A DNA stretch of 13,659 nt from Candidatus Woesearchaeota archaeon (GTDB lineage: Archaea; Nanobdellota; Nanobdellia; Woesearchaeales; UBA10107), in the NCBI GenBank assembly GCA_013331965.1, contig DUFL01000028.1, positions 19,955 to 33,613 on the forward strand, read 5' to 3'. A program made the translations under genes and the position numbers. This document shows, one piece after another, positions 1-6,972 of this stretch; within the stretch, counting starts at the first letter, position 1; every line of letters starts with the position of its first letter. Under the pieces are notes generated by a model. That model made no database searches, was not told the DNA's origin, and worked only from the letters and a program-made list of their open reading frames with translations.

Positions 1-246
1 TGCGTTATTGAATCAATGGCATCTAAAACTCAGTTAATAACCACAGACATAAAAGAGTTAAAAGAATTAGTCTCAGGCTATGCTATTCTTGCAAAACCAT
101 GTAATACTGAGAGTTTAGCTGCAAAAATAAAAGAGTTTCTTAGGAACGGCCCCGATAAACGAATGATTGAAAAGGCGCATAAAAAGGCACTCGAGTTTGA
201 TTATAGACGAGTAATAGGCAGGTATCTTGACATTTATTCCGAATAA
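1..246 (+). CDS. Glycosyltransferase family 4, C-terminal fragment (cut by window start)
   Basis: The reading frame is open from the first base, beginning Cys-Val-Ile-Glu-Ser-Met-Ala-Ser-Lys, so the ATG at 16 is internal and the gene starts outside the window. The visible piece matches the donor-binding C-terminal domain of GT-B (GT4) glycosyltransferases: an E-S-M-A-S-K block followed by ITTDIKELKELV, then YAILAKP, a helix with 'SLAAKIKEFL', and the usual terminal F-D-Y...Y-L-D-I-Y end. Such enzymes move a sugar from a nucleotide or lipid-linked donor to a growing glycan on the cytoplasmic side of the membrane. The donor and acceptor cannot be read from this fragment. It lies upstream of and in the same direction as the radical SAM gene, which has its own TATA box in the 35-nt gap. 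Its presence supports the view that the region makes a surface glycan. Confidence 0.8.
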   Translation, partial: CVIESMASKTQLITTDIKELKELVSGYAILAKPCNTESLAAKIKEFLRNGPDKRMIEKAHKKALEFDYRRVIGRYLDIYSE

Positions 247-250
247 TAAC

Positions 251-259
251 ATTTAAATA
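251..259 (+). promoter_or_regulatory. Archaeal TATA box for the radical SAM gene
   Basis: The sequence ATTTAAATA is centred 27 nt upstream of the ATG at 282, with a purine-rich stretch after it. This spacing puts the transcription start at or next to the start codon, so the mRNA is probably leaderless. Confidence 0.6.
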
Positions 260-281
260 AGAGATTAATGACCCAAGCGTG

Positions 282-1793
282 ATGACAAAAATAGCTTTAT
301 TGACCCCTAATTTGATGGGTATGGAAAAAGGAATAAATAGAATACAACCCTCCTTGGGAGTGGGTTATCTAGCTGGAGTTTTAAGGCAAAGAGGGCACGA
401 GGTCTTCATGAGAGATACTGCGCTTGAACATTATGACAGAGTGGTTCCTAATTCTGATGGAAAAACAGTAACTATCGGAGAATCAGAAGAAAGCACGGCT
501 GCTTGGCTGTCTGAGGTCAATCCAGATTATGTCGGCATTTCTGTTCTTTTCTCTAACCTTGCTGCTCATGCGCATCAAATTGCTGCGATATCCAAAAGAA
601 CCGTACCAAATGCTAAAGTAATACTTGGCGGAAATCATGTAACTAATTCAGCTTTAGACTTCAAATATTTCACTTCCAAAGGAAAAACTGCAAAATTAGA
701 TGCTATTCAGGATCCTAATGTAGATTTTGCAATGAGAGGAGAAGTTGATTTTGATCTTGCTGATTTAGTGCATGCATTGTCTGATGGAAAACCCCCGTAC
801 GGCACTCCTGGTTTGATATACAAAACACAAAATGGGGAAATCAAAATAAATGAAACATCAGGAAGACTAAAAAATATGGATGATCTTCCTTTCCCTGCAA
901 GAGATTTGATGAACATGGAAGGTTACTTCAAAATTGGCCGTTTCCATTCTGCAAATCCAAGATCAAATAGAGTTGGAAGCGTTATGGCGAGCAGAGGATG
1001 CCCTGAACATTGTTCATTCTGCACTACACCGGAAACATGGGGTAATGTCGTAAGATGGAGAAGTCCGGAAAATGTCTATAGAGAAATAAAAGGACTTAAG
1101 GAAGATTTTAAAATTGGCGAGATTCACTTTGAAGACGATACTCTTACAGCAAATAGCGTCAATCTTGAAAAATTATGCGAAAAGATTGAACCTCTTGGTT
1201 TGAGCTGGTGCACTCCAAATGGAACAAAAGTAAATTATCACTCCAGAAATCCTGAAAAACAATATCAATTATTCAAAAAAATGAAAGACAGCGGATGTTA
1301 TCAGATTACATTTGCTATAGAGAGCGGAGTGCAAAGAGTTCTGGATCATGTAATTAGAAAGGGACTTCCTCTTGAAACAGTATTGCCAACAATAGAGAGA
1401 GCAAAGAAGGCAGGATTATTCGTTCACACATTCTGGGTAGTCGGAAGCGTTGGAGAAACAAGAGAAGAAATGGAAAAAAGCATTGAATTTGCAGAGGGAT
1501 GCGGTGCAGACAGCTATTCTATTAGCATATTAAGTCCGCTGCCTGGAACTTCTCAATATAGAGAATCTGTTGAACAGAACCTATGGTGGACCGGAGAACT
1601 TGATCCAAAAGATATAATCTATAGAAAATCTCTTGTAAAAGCAGAAGGATTCAGGAGTTCTGAAGAATTTGAAGCATGGGTAAACGAAAAGAATCACAGA
1701 TTAAACTCAAAACTCAAGGAATATGATCCTCAAAGATTCAAAGAAATATATGGAATGAATAGCGGAGCCAGACTTCTGGTAAAACAGACTTAG
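282..1793 (+). CDS. Cobalamin-binding-type radical SAM enzyme, Fom3-like candidate
   Basis: 503 residues from ATG 282; an in-frame GTG at 279 would add one residue. The N-terminal ~200 residues look like the Rossmann-type B12-binding domain of class B radical SAM enzymes (LLTPNLMG, then an SLGVGYLAGVL block and 'YVGISVLFSN'). The radical SAM core follows, with the [4Fe-4S] motif C240-x3-C244-x2-C247 in 'SRGCPEHCSFCTT', a TFAIESG segment near 344-349, and a C-terminal extension. Family members transfer methyl groups from methylcobalamin to unreactive carbons or to phosphorus. Beside a fused cytidylyltransferase/PEP mutase the obvious comparison is Fom3, which C-methylates CMP-activated hydroxyethylphosphonate; overall layout and several motifs agree with what I recall of Fom3, but I could not align them. 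The gene is convergent with the phosphonate operon and overlaps the reductase by 4 nt. The family call is firm; the substrate is inferred. Confidence 0.85.
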   Translation: MTKIALLTPNLMGMEKGINRIQPSLGVGYLAGVLRQRGHEVFMRDTALEHYDRVVPNSDGKTVTIGESEESTAAWLSEVNPDYVGISVLFSNLAAHAHQIAAISKRTVPNAKVILGGNHVTNSALDFKYFTSKGKTAKLDAIQDPNVDFAMRGEVDFDLADLVHALSDGKPPYGTPGLIYKTQNGEIKINETSGRLKNMDDLPFPARDLMNMEGYFKIGRFHSANPRSNRVGSVMASRGCPEHCSFCTTPETWGNVVRWRSPENVYREIKGLKEDFKIGEIHFEDDTLTANSVNLEKLCEKIEPLGLSWCTPNGTKVNYHSRNPEKQYQLFKKMKDSGCYQITFAIESGVQRVLDHVIRKGLPLETVLPTIERAKKAGLFVHTFWVVGSVGETREEMEKSIEFAEGCGADSYSISILSPLPGTSQYRESVEQNLWWTGELDPKDIIYRKSLVKAEGFRSSEEFEAWVNEKNHRLNSKLKEYDPQRFKEIYGMNSGARLLVKQT

Positions 1794-2914
1794 TGATTTA
1801 GAAAACCAATAATGTCTTGTTTTGTTATTAATCTCGGATTGTTTTTTAGTCTCTGATTATTTACTTTATTTGCAATTTTTCTTATTGCCCGCGTACTTAT
1901 TCCGAATTGAGATAATCTTGTTTTTAATCCTATACTGCTCATTAGCGCATTAATCTTTCTTTTTGCTGCGCTTTCATCTTTCGAATCTAAAAACGTGCAT
2001 ATTTCGTTTAGTGTTTTTTTAACGTAATTCGACCCCCTCTTATCTGCATAATCATCGTGAGCAATTCCTGCATTATGCACAAGAACATCTCCGAGAGTTA
2101 ATGCTACAGCATGTCCATGAGGAATTCCGAAATGCGAAGTCATTGCATAAGAAATTGCATGAGGTGCTGTTGTTTTTGATATGTTTATTGCCTTTCCGGC
2201 AAGATGAGCGCCTTTCGCCATATCAAGTCTGTTTTCCAAGTTTGGATGATTTACAGCACCATTCAGACTACGAACAATTAATTTTATTGCTTCTCTTGCA
2301 TACTTTTTTGATTCATTTGTTGAGTTTACTGACCAATACGACTCTATTGCTTGACTTAATGCGTCCATTCCGGATACTGCAGTAATGTCTTTTGGAAGTT
2401 TTTCTGTTAAAACCGGGTCTATGATTGAATAATCAGGGAAAATAAACTTGTGTTCGAGAGAGTATTTCTTTTTTCCCATATAGACTACGGAAAAACTAGT
2501 TGCTTCGCTTCCTGAGCCGGATGTTGTTGGTATTGCGATCAGTGTTTTCCCTTTATTTTGTATTTTACTTTTTCCAGAAACATAATCTTTTGAACTTCTC
2601 TTGTTTGCAGCCAGAACATTTATTGTCTTTGCTGCATCAATGACACTTCCTCCACCAACGCAAACTACGATATCGTGTTCTCTTGAATTCATCATTTGAA
2701 TTCCTCTTTCGATATCACTAAGTTTTGGATTTGTCTCGAAATCACAGAATCTTGAGAAATTAAAGTTAGACAATACATCACTTAAATATTCACTAATGTG
2801 TTCGTTATACGATTTTCTCCCTGTAACTAAGAACACACGTTTAGGATGATAAATTCTCAACAATCTCTCTAGATTACTAATACTCCCATATCCGACAAAT
2901 TCATTTTTAATCAT
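1790..2914 (-). CDS. phpC: Iron-type alcohol dehydrogenase, probable phosphonoacetaldehyde reductase
   Basis: 374 residues, the normal length for group III (iron-dependent) alcohol dehydrogenases. The N-terminal nucleotide-binding part carries the family signature GGGSVIDAAK at 87-96 and 'IPTTSGSGSEAT' further on. The C-terminal metal domain has D184, H252 and H266 in ligand positions, but the usual second ligand in 'DALxHAIE' is Gln188 (DALSQAIESYWS). Phosphonate-cluster members (PhpC, FomC) reduce phosphonoacetaldehyde to 2-hydroxyethylphosphonate with NAD(P)H, removing the unstable product of Ppd. Its ATG overlaps the ppd stop by 4 nt (ATGA), so it is the last gene of the operon and likely translationally coupled. 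Its 3' end overlaps the radical SAM gene tail to tail by 4 nt. The reductase assignment relies on the ppd/pepM context; the enzyme family alone would not fix the substrate. Confidence 0.85.
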   Translation of the reverse strand: MIKNEFVGYGSISNLERLLRIYHPKRVFLVTGRKSYNEHISEYLSDVLSNFNFSRFCDFETNPKLSDIERGIQMMNSREHDIVVCVGGGSVIDAAKTINVLAANKRSSKDYVSGKSKIQNKGKTLIAIPTTSGSGSEATSFSVVYMGKKKYSLEHKFIFPDYSIIDPVLTEKLPKDITAVSGMDALSQAIESYWSVNSTNESKKYAREAIKLIVRSLNGAVNHPNLENRLDMAKGAHLAGKAINISKTTAPHAISYAMTSHFGIPHGHAVALTLGDVLVHNAGIAHDDYADKRGSNYVKKTLNEICTFLDSKDESAAKRKINALMSSIGLKTRLSQFGISTRAIRKIANKVNNQRLKNNPRLITKQDIIGFLNH

Positions 2915-4035
2915 CGCAGAAATTTCATGAATTCGTCTTTGTTTTCAGATGGAGATGTTTTTGGTCGTCCTAAATCAGATCTATGCCCTTTATTTACTTT
3001 AACTTCCAATAACGAAGGACCACCAACACTCATCAATTCTGTCATTTTTCTTTCAATTTCTCCTTTCTTATTTGCACTAAAAACTCGTTCATAGCCGCAC
3101 GCTTTAGCTATTTTTGGAATGTCTATTAATGATCCTGCAGTTGGCTGTCCTCCGACAGAGTCATGACATTCGTTGTTGATGATGATGTGTCTTAAATTTC
3201 TCGGTTTTTGCGACCCTATTATTGCTAAACTTCCCATGTGCATTATTACTGCGCCGTCTCCGTCTAAGCAATAAACATTTCTGTCTGGTTTTTGCATTGC
3301 AATTCCTAACGCAATTGATGAAGAATGACCCATTGAACCGACAGTTAGGAAATCTCCATCATGACTTTGTTTTTGATTTAATCTATGTTCATATAATTCT
3401 CTTGATGCCATTCCAGTTGTAGAGACAACAATGTCTCTACTTCCCAACTGTGATACGATTAATTTGATTGCTTCTTCTCTTCCGATATCATACTCTGTTC
3501 TTGGAATATTCTTGAGAGAATAAGGTTCAAATGTTCCTTTTTTGACAATCAACGCGAAGGGTTCGCTTGCACTTTTGGTATATTTTATAGCAAGGTCTAT
3601 TACATTTCTTGCTTCATTTATTTCTGATGGAAGAATCTTATGAGGTATTTCTAATGTATCGAACAATGTTTGTGTTATTCTTCCTTGCTTTTTATGCTGA
3701 GGTTCATCTTCTTTTCCAGGCTCTCCTCTCAAACCAACAAGAAGTATCATTGGAATTCCGTAAACTTCTTTATCGGCTAATGAAACTAATGGATTTACCG
3801 CATTTCCCTGTCCTGAATTCTGCATATAAACTAAGGCAGGTTTTCCTGAAGCAAGGTAATGTCCTGCTGCCAATGCAACCGCTCCGCCTTCATTTGCCGC
3901 AATCACATGATTATTTCTTGAAGTATTATCCATAACATATGCGCACATATCCTTTAACAAAGAATCAGGGACTCCCGTAAAGAAAGATATTCCTTGACTG
4001 TTTAATGCGTCATAAAAATCCTTATTGTTTATCAT
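2911..4035 (-). CDS. ppd: Phosphonopyruvate decarboxylase (TPP-dependent)
   Basis: 374 residues, typical for this short thiamine-diphosphate decarboxylase. The N-terminal pyrimidine-binding domain starts 'FFTGVPDSLLKDM' (about 18-30) and holds the cofactor-activating glutamate E49 in AANEGGAV. The C-terminal domain has the TPP/Mg motif from GDG (259-261) to NN (287-288), followed by 'CHDSVGGQPT', a segment characteristic of Ppd and related sulfopyruvate decarboxylases. It decarboxylates 3-phosphonopyruvate to phosphonoacetaldehyde, the irreversible step that pulls the unfavourable PEP mutase equilibrium forward. A GGAG Shine-Dalgarno sequence at 4043-4046 lies inside the last codons of the upstream PEP mutase gene, 7 nt before this ATG, and its own stop overlaps the reductase start. 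Sulfopyruvate decarboxylase (coenzyme M synthesis) is the main alternative, made unlikely by the neighbouring mutase. Confidence 0.92.
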   Translation of the reverse strand: MINNKDFYDALNSQGISFFTGVPDSLLKDMCAYVMDNTSRNNHVIAANEGGAVALAAGHYLASGKPALVYMQNSGQGNAVNPLVSLADKEVYGIPMILLVGLRGEPGKEDEPQHKKQGRITQTLFDTLEIPHKILPSEINEARNVIDLAIKYTKSASEPFALIVKKGTFEPYSLKNIPRTEYDIGREEAIKLIVSQLGSRDIVVSTTGMASRELYEHRLNQKQSHDGDFLTVGSMGHSSSIALGIAMQKPDRNVYCLDGDGAVIMHMGSLAIIGSQKPRNLRHIIINNECHDSVGGQPTAGSLIDIPKIAKACGYERVFSANKKGEIERKMTELMSVGGPSLLEVKVNKGHRSDLGRPKTSPSENKDEFMKFLR

Positions 4036-4036
4036 T

Positions 4037-5347
4037 TTATTTCTCCTTTGAAAAAATATTTAGCAAGTCTTTTATCGGCAAAGATGTTTCTTCCAGTTCA
4101 TGTGCTCTTCCGTTAGTAAGTATCGATTCTGCCGCATTCAACATTGCAGGATATGCTGCTCTAAGAAGATGATTTGCATAAATTACAACATTAACTCCTG
4201 CTTTTGCCAACTCATCTTCTTTAACGCCGCTGTATGTTGAAGGGACTGCAAACAAAGGTGCTTTTCTTTTGAATTTTGAATATCGCTTACAGAACTCTAA
4301 AATCTCGGCAGGGGTTTTTGCCTTGCTGTGAATCATGATTCCGTCTGCTCCTGCATCGATATAAGCTCTTGCTCTCTTTACAGCATCATTCATTCCTGCA
4401 TTTCCTATCAAACTCTCTATTCTCGCTACAACCATTAGGTCTCCGGTTACCTGTCCTCTTTTTCCTGCAGAAATTTTCCTTGAGAAATCTTTTATAGAAT
4501 CTTGCTCTTGCGCCATTTTTGTTTCTAAGAGTGAATTCTTTTTTGATCCTATCTTGTCTTCTATTATGATTGCAGAAATTCCATGTCTCTCCAATGTTCT
4601 AACTTGGTAAGGGAAATGTTCTATAGATCCGCCGTTATCTCCATCAACAACGAATGGTTTTGTTGTAGCTTCCAGCATATATCCAAGAGTATCAACTTTT
4701 GATGTTAAATCAATTGTGCCAGTATCCGGCTTTCCTTTTGCTGCAGAATCTGTCAAGCTGCTTATCCAAACGCCATCAAATTCTTTTATCATTCCACCAT
4801 AATTTACTCTTGCATTTTCTATTATGTGTGCTCCCAATCCATTATGTGCTTCGAGAAGCGTTACAATTGATTTTGAATCTATTAATCTTCTTAATCTCTT
4901 CATTCTAATTTCCGGTGTTGTTCCTGCTTCGCGCAAAGCCATATTTAATTTCGTTGAAGAAGAAAGACTTCTGTCGTATTTTGGCTCAACAAGTTTTCCA
5001 TCCCATAATGCCAAAGTATCTATTACTCTTTGTCTTGTTTCTTTTTGAATTCCTGTTTTCCAGTCATCACTATGAACTACGTAATCCGGTTTTAATTTCA
5101 TTAAATTTGGAACATAATCGAGTGTATTTTGTAAAACAACATTTGAAACTCCTTTTATATTTTGAATGACTGCTTTTCTTTGCTCGAATGATAAGAAAGG
5201 AAGACGTTTGTAACTTGCAATTGCTCGGTCTGTTAACAGACCTATTGTAACATCACCTAATTTTCTTGCTTCCGATATTACTATCAAGTGCCCAGGATGT
5301 ATTAAGTCTGCAGCCATGCCAACATAAACTTTTTTCGGTCGGTTCAT
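4037..5347 (-). CDS. pepM: Bifunctional cytidylyltransferase / phosphoenolpyruvate mutase fusion (Fom1-like)
   Basis: Residues about 1-140 (numbered from ATG 5347) form a TagD-type nucleotidyltransferase: HPGH at 17-20 is the HxGH nucleotide-binding signature and SSSTKL at 129-134 matches the second conserved block. Residues about 150-436 are PEP mutase of the isocitrate lyase superfamily; the diagnostic EDK-x5-NS motif is intact as EDKIGSKKNS (263-272), with the metal-binding region VDGDNGG upstream. The mutase forms the C-P bond (PEP to 3-phosphonopyruvate). In fosfomycin biosynthesis the same fusion (Fom1) also attaches CMP to 2-hydroxyethylphosphonate, so the enzyme acts at both ends of the route to HEP-CMP. 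An upstream in-frame ATG at 5371 would add eight residues (MTSSSIIV), but it lies within a TATA-like box; ATG 5347 is 26 nt from that box, as at the other promoters here. First gene of the phosphonate operon; it abuts ppd with 1 nt between. Confidence 0.92.
   Translation of the reverse strand: MNRPKKVYVGMAADLIHPGHLIVISEARKLGDVTIGLLTDRAIASYKRLPFLSFEQRKAVIQNIKGVSNVVLQNTLDYVPNLMKLKPDYVVHSDDWKTGIQKETRQRVIDTLALWDGKLVEPKYDRSLSSSTKLNMALREAGTTPEIRMKRLRRLIDSKSIVTLLEAHNGLGAHIIENARVNYGGMIKEFDGVWISSLTDSAAKGKPDTGTIDLTSKVDTLGYMLEATTKPFVVDGDNGGSIEHFPYQVRTLERHGISAIIIEDKIGSKKNSLLETKMAQEQDSIKDFSRKISAGKRGQVTGDLMVVARIESLIGNAGMNDAVKRARAYIDAGADGIMIHSKAKTPAEILEFCKRYSKFKRKAPLFAVPSTYSGVKEDELAKAGVNVVIYANHLLRAAYPAMLNAAESILTNGRAHELEETSLPIKDLLNIFSKEK
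4043..4046 (-). promoter_or_regulatory. Shine-Dalgarno of ppd inside the pepM 3' end
   Basis: The minus strand reads AAAGGAGAAATAAAATG: GGAG lies 7 nt before the ppd ATG and forms part of the last sense codons of pepM. Internal operon genes thus use Shine-Dalgarno initiation although first genes appear leaderless. Confidence 0.7.
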
Positions 5348-5368
5348 CACGATGATTGAACTTGAAGT

Positions 5369-5378
5369 CATTTATTAA
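5369..5378 (-). promoter_or_regulatory. Putative TATA box of the phosphonate operon
   Basis: The minus-strand sequence TTAATAAATG is centred about 26 nt upstream of ATG 5347. It is a weaker match than the other TATA boxes of the window, and it overlaps the alternative upstream ATG at 5371. A second AT-rich stretch (TTCATAAAC) lies just upstream and could serve instead. Confidence 0.4.
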
Positions 5379-5385
5379 GTTTATG

Positions 5386-5424
5386 AATGGCCTGAATTGG
5401 CTTTCAAAAGCTGTAATGCCTGAA
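5386..5424 (+). repeat. Imperfect direct repeat between the divergent pepM and AlkP-type promoters
   Basis: AATGGCCTGAA (5386-5396) recurs as AATGCCTGAA (5415-5424), 29 nt apart, about three DNA turns, in the 140-nt region between the two divergent genes. This could be a regulator site serving both directions, but two short copies are weak evidence. Confidence 0.25.
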
Positions 5425-5457
5425 AACGAAGGTTTGAGAGGTTAATGCATGGAAAGA

Positions 5458-5467
5458 TTTTTAAATT
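5458..5467 (+). promoter_or_regulatory. Archaeal TATA box for the AlkP-superfamily gene
   Basis: TTTTTAAATT is centred about 25 nt upstream of the ATG at 5488, which predicts transcription starting at or within a few nt of the start codon. A possible GAGGA ribosome-binding site (5474-5478) would be left out of such a transcript. Confidence 0.55.
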
Positions 5468-5487
5468 AGAAATGAGGAATATTTGAT

Positions 5488-6972
5488 ATGAAACCAAACA
5501 TATTCTGGATTCTTACAGATAGCATAAGAAACAAGCCCGGAAAGGATAACTTCGGCCGTTTGAAGACATATTATGATTTCGACAAAGACTCCATACGATT
5601 CAAACAAGCCATATCCTCAGCACCGGCGACAATAATGTCAATGTGTGCAACTGCAACTGGACGATTTTCGGTTGGTCTTTATCCAGACTTTGGTTATGTG
5701 ATGACAAAAGGCATTGTGTATCCCACATATCTTGATGCAATCAAGAAAGCAGGATATAATGTTGCGTCTGCGATTTATGATTCTGGCGCAGGAAGAAAAT
5801 TATTTCAAAATAAATTCAATACACACATAATATCTCCAGACCACATAAACACTACAAAAGGTATGTTTGAAGAATTCTTGTATTTGATGAAAAATCACTT
5901 TAATCCTGATAAACCAAACTTCATCTTTGTTCACACCGGTCCATTTGAGGACAACGATACTTACGTTCCAAAAATATTTGAATATCTCAAAAAACAAAAT
6001 CTCTACAATGATGCCATAGTAATAATGTCTTCTGACCATGGATATGTTGATTACGGAAGATTCCATTATTTTGGATGGGCATTGCAGCCAAGGACACACT
6101 CCTTCTATGTTGATTCGAATACATATCTTGCAAATCTTAACATCAGACTCCCTTCCAGTTTATCTAATGTCAGAACAAAAGAAATAGATGTCCCTGTTTG
6201 CTTGTTTGACATTCTGGAAACTGTATGTGACTACACAAAGATACCTTTTGGTGCTGAGAACAAAAAAGCCGTGTCCCTCAAAAGACTTATTGAAACAAAT
6301 GATGAAAAAATAAAAGATATATTCAATAAGAGGATGTTAAGAGTTGACAGTCGTTATTATATGCAAAACCATAAGAGAACTGCGCTGATAGACGGGCATT
6401 CTGTACATTTTGTTTCTGATGACAAAGACATTCAAAAACTTCCGGAGAAATTCAAAAAATTTCTGGAAACCACCGATGAAGACGCAAAGAAGAGTATATT
6501 CAAGCTAATTTCTGAGGAGTACGATAAATCCGAGATATCAAATATTAAAAATAAGAAAATTGTATTATACAACTACTGCCATAATGATTTGCTGTCATAT
6601 GTTAAGAATAGACTCAGTGTCAAAAATGTTGTTTCTATACTTGATTTAAAGAATATTAAAAAAGACTACCGCAAATATGAAGCAGTTATTGCGATAGTCA
6701 ACAATTCACAGTTTTATGGATATAGTAGACTCGTTTCATTCTGCAAGAAGAAAAACATAAACCTTATTCTTTTGGACACGATGTTCAGAGAAAAGAAGTA
6801 TGTCAAGTATGAATACTTAAAAGAAACTCTAAATGACCCAGCAATAAAAAAGAGCAGATACGGATTTATCGTAAATTGTGCGCTATATGTGATGCTTCTC
6901 GGAATAAGAATTTATGAAACGTTGCTACTGGACAAGCCAATAAATTATCATCCTGTCGTAAAGAATCTTTGA
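5488..6972 (+). CDS. Alkaline phosphatase/sulfatase-superfamily protein with extra C-terminal domain
   Basis: 494 residues. The first ~330 resemble the alkaline phosphatase/sulfatase fold: metal-ligand Asp11 in 'ILTDSIR', a probable nucleophile Thr48 in SAPATIMSMCATATG, His149 in FVHTGPFED, and the metal pair Asp183-His184 in SSDHGY. Threonine rather than the Cys/Ser of true sulfatases fits the phosphotransferase and phosphodiesterase branch. Residues about 356-450 look like a separate alpha/beta, Rossmann-like domain ('KKIVLYNYCHND', 'YEAVIAIVNN'), followed by a hydrophobic stretch at 459-481 that could touch or span the membrane. No signal peptide or N-terminal membrane segments are seen, unlike LtaS or EptA. 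Transcribed divergently from the phosphonate operon, it is a candidate to transfer a phosphonate or phospho group to a glycan, or to cleave a CMP-phosphonate; both roles are inferred. It abuts the next gene tail to tail with no spacer. Confidence 0.7.
   Translation: MKPNIFWILTDSIRNKPGKDNFGRLKTYYDFDKDSIRFKQAISSAPATIMSMCATATGRFSVGLYPDFGYVMTKGIVYPTYLDAIKKAGYNVASAIYDSGAGRKLFQNKFNTHIISPDHINTTKGMFEEFLYLMKNHFNPDKPNFIFVHTGPFEDNDTYVPKIFEYLKKQNLYNDAIVIMSSDHGYVDYGRFHYFGWALQPRTHSFYVDSNTYLANLNIRLPSSLSNVRTKEIDVPVCLFDILETVCDYTKIPFGAENKKAVSLKRLIETNDEKIKDIFNKRMLRVDSRYYMQNHKRTALIDGHSVHFVSDDKDIQKLPEKFKKFLETTDEDAKKSIFKLISEEYDKSEISNIKNKKIVLYNYCHNDLLSYVKNRLSVKNVVSILDLKNIKKDYRKYEAVIAIVNNSQFYGYSRLVSFCKKKNINLILLDTMFREKKYVKYEYLKETLNDPAIKKSRYGFIVNCALYVMLLGIRIYETLLLDKPINYHPVVKNL

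Noticed and set aside
247..281. GTG 279 as the radical SAM start
   Set aside because: It is possible but adds only one residue; the adjacent ATG 282 is the stronger codon and fits the TATA spacing equally well.
2911..4035. Sulfopyruvate decarboxylase (coenzyme M pathway)
   Set aside because: The fold is the same, but the upstream mutase and the following reductase point to phosphonopyruvate, and no sulfolactate genes are visible.
4699..5169. Several overlapping plus-strand frames opposite the PEP mutase fusion
   Set aside because: The leucine- and phenylalanine-rich translations are those expected from the complement of AT-rich coding sequence, and the minus-strand gene has all family motifs.
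4037..5347. PEP mutase domain being an isocitrate or methylisocitrate lyase paralogue
   Set aside because: The EDK-x5-NS motif specific to PEP mutase is intact, and Ppd follows directly.
1790..5371. A full fosfomycin gene cluster
   Set aside because: HppE/Fom4, FomD by sequence, and the FomA/FomB self-resistance kinases are not in the window, so only the early steps can be proposed.
5800..6099. Minus-strand frame of 99 codons within the AlkP-type gene
   Set aside because: It lies opposite the conserved metal-binding region, and no family features are visible in it.
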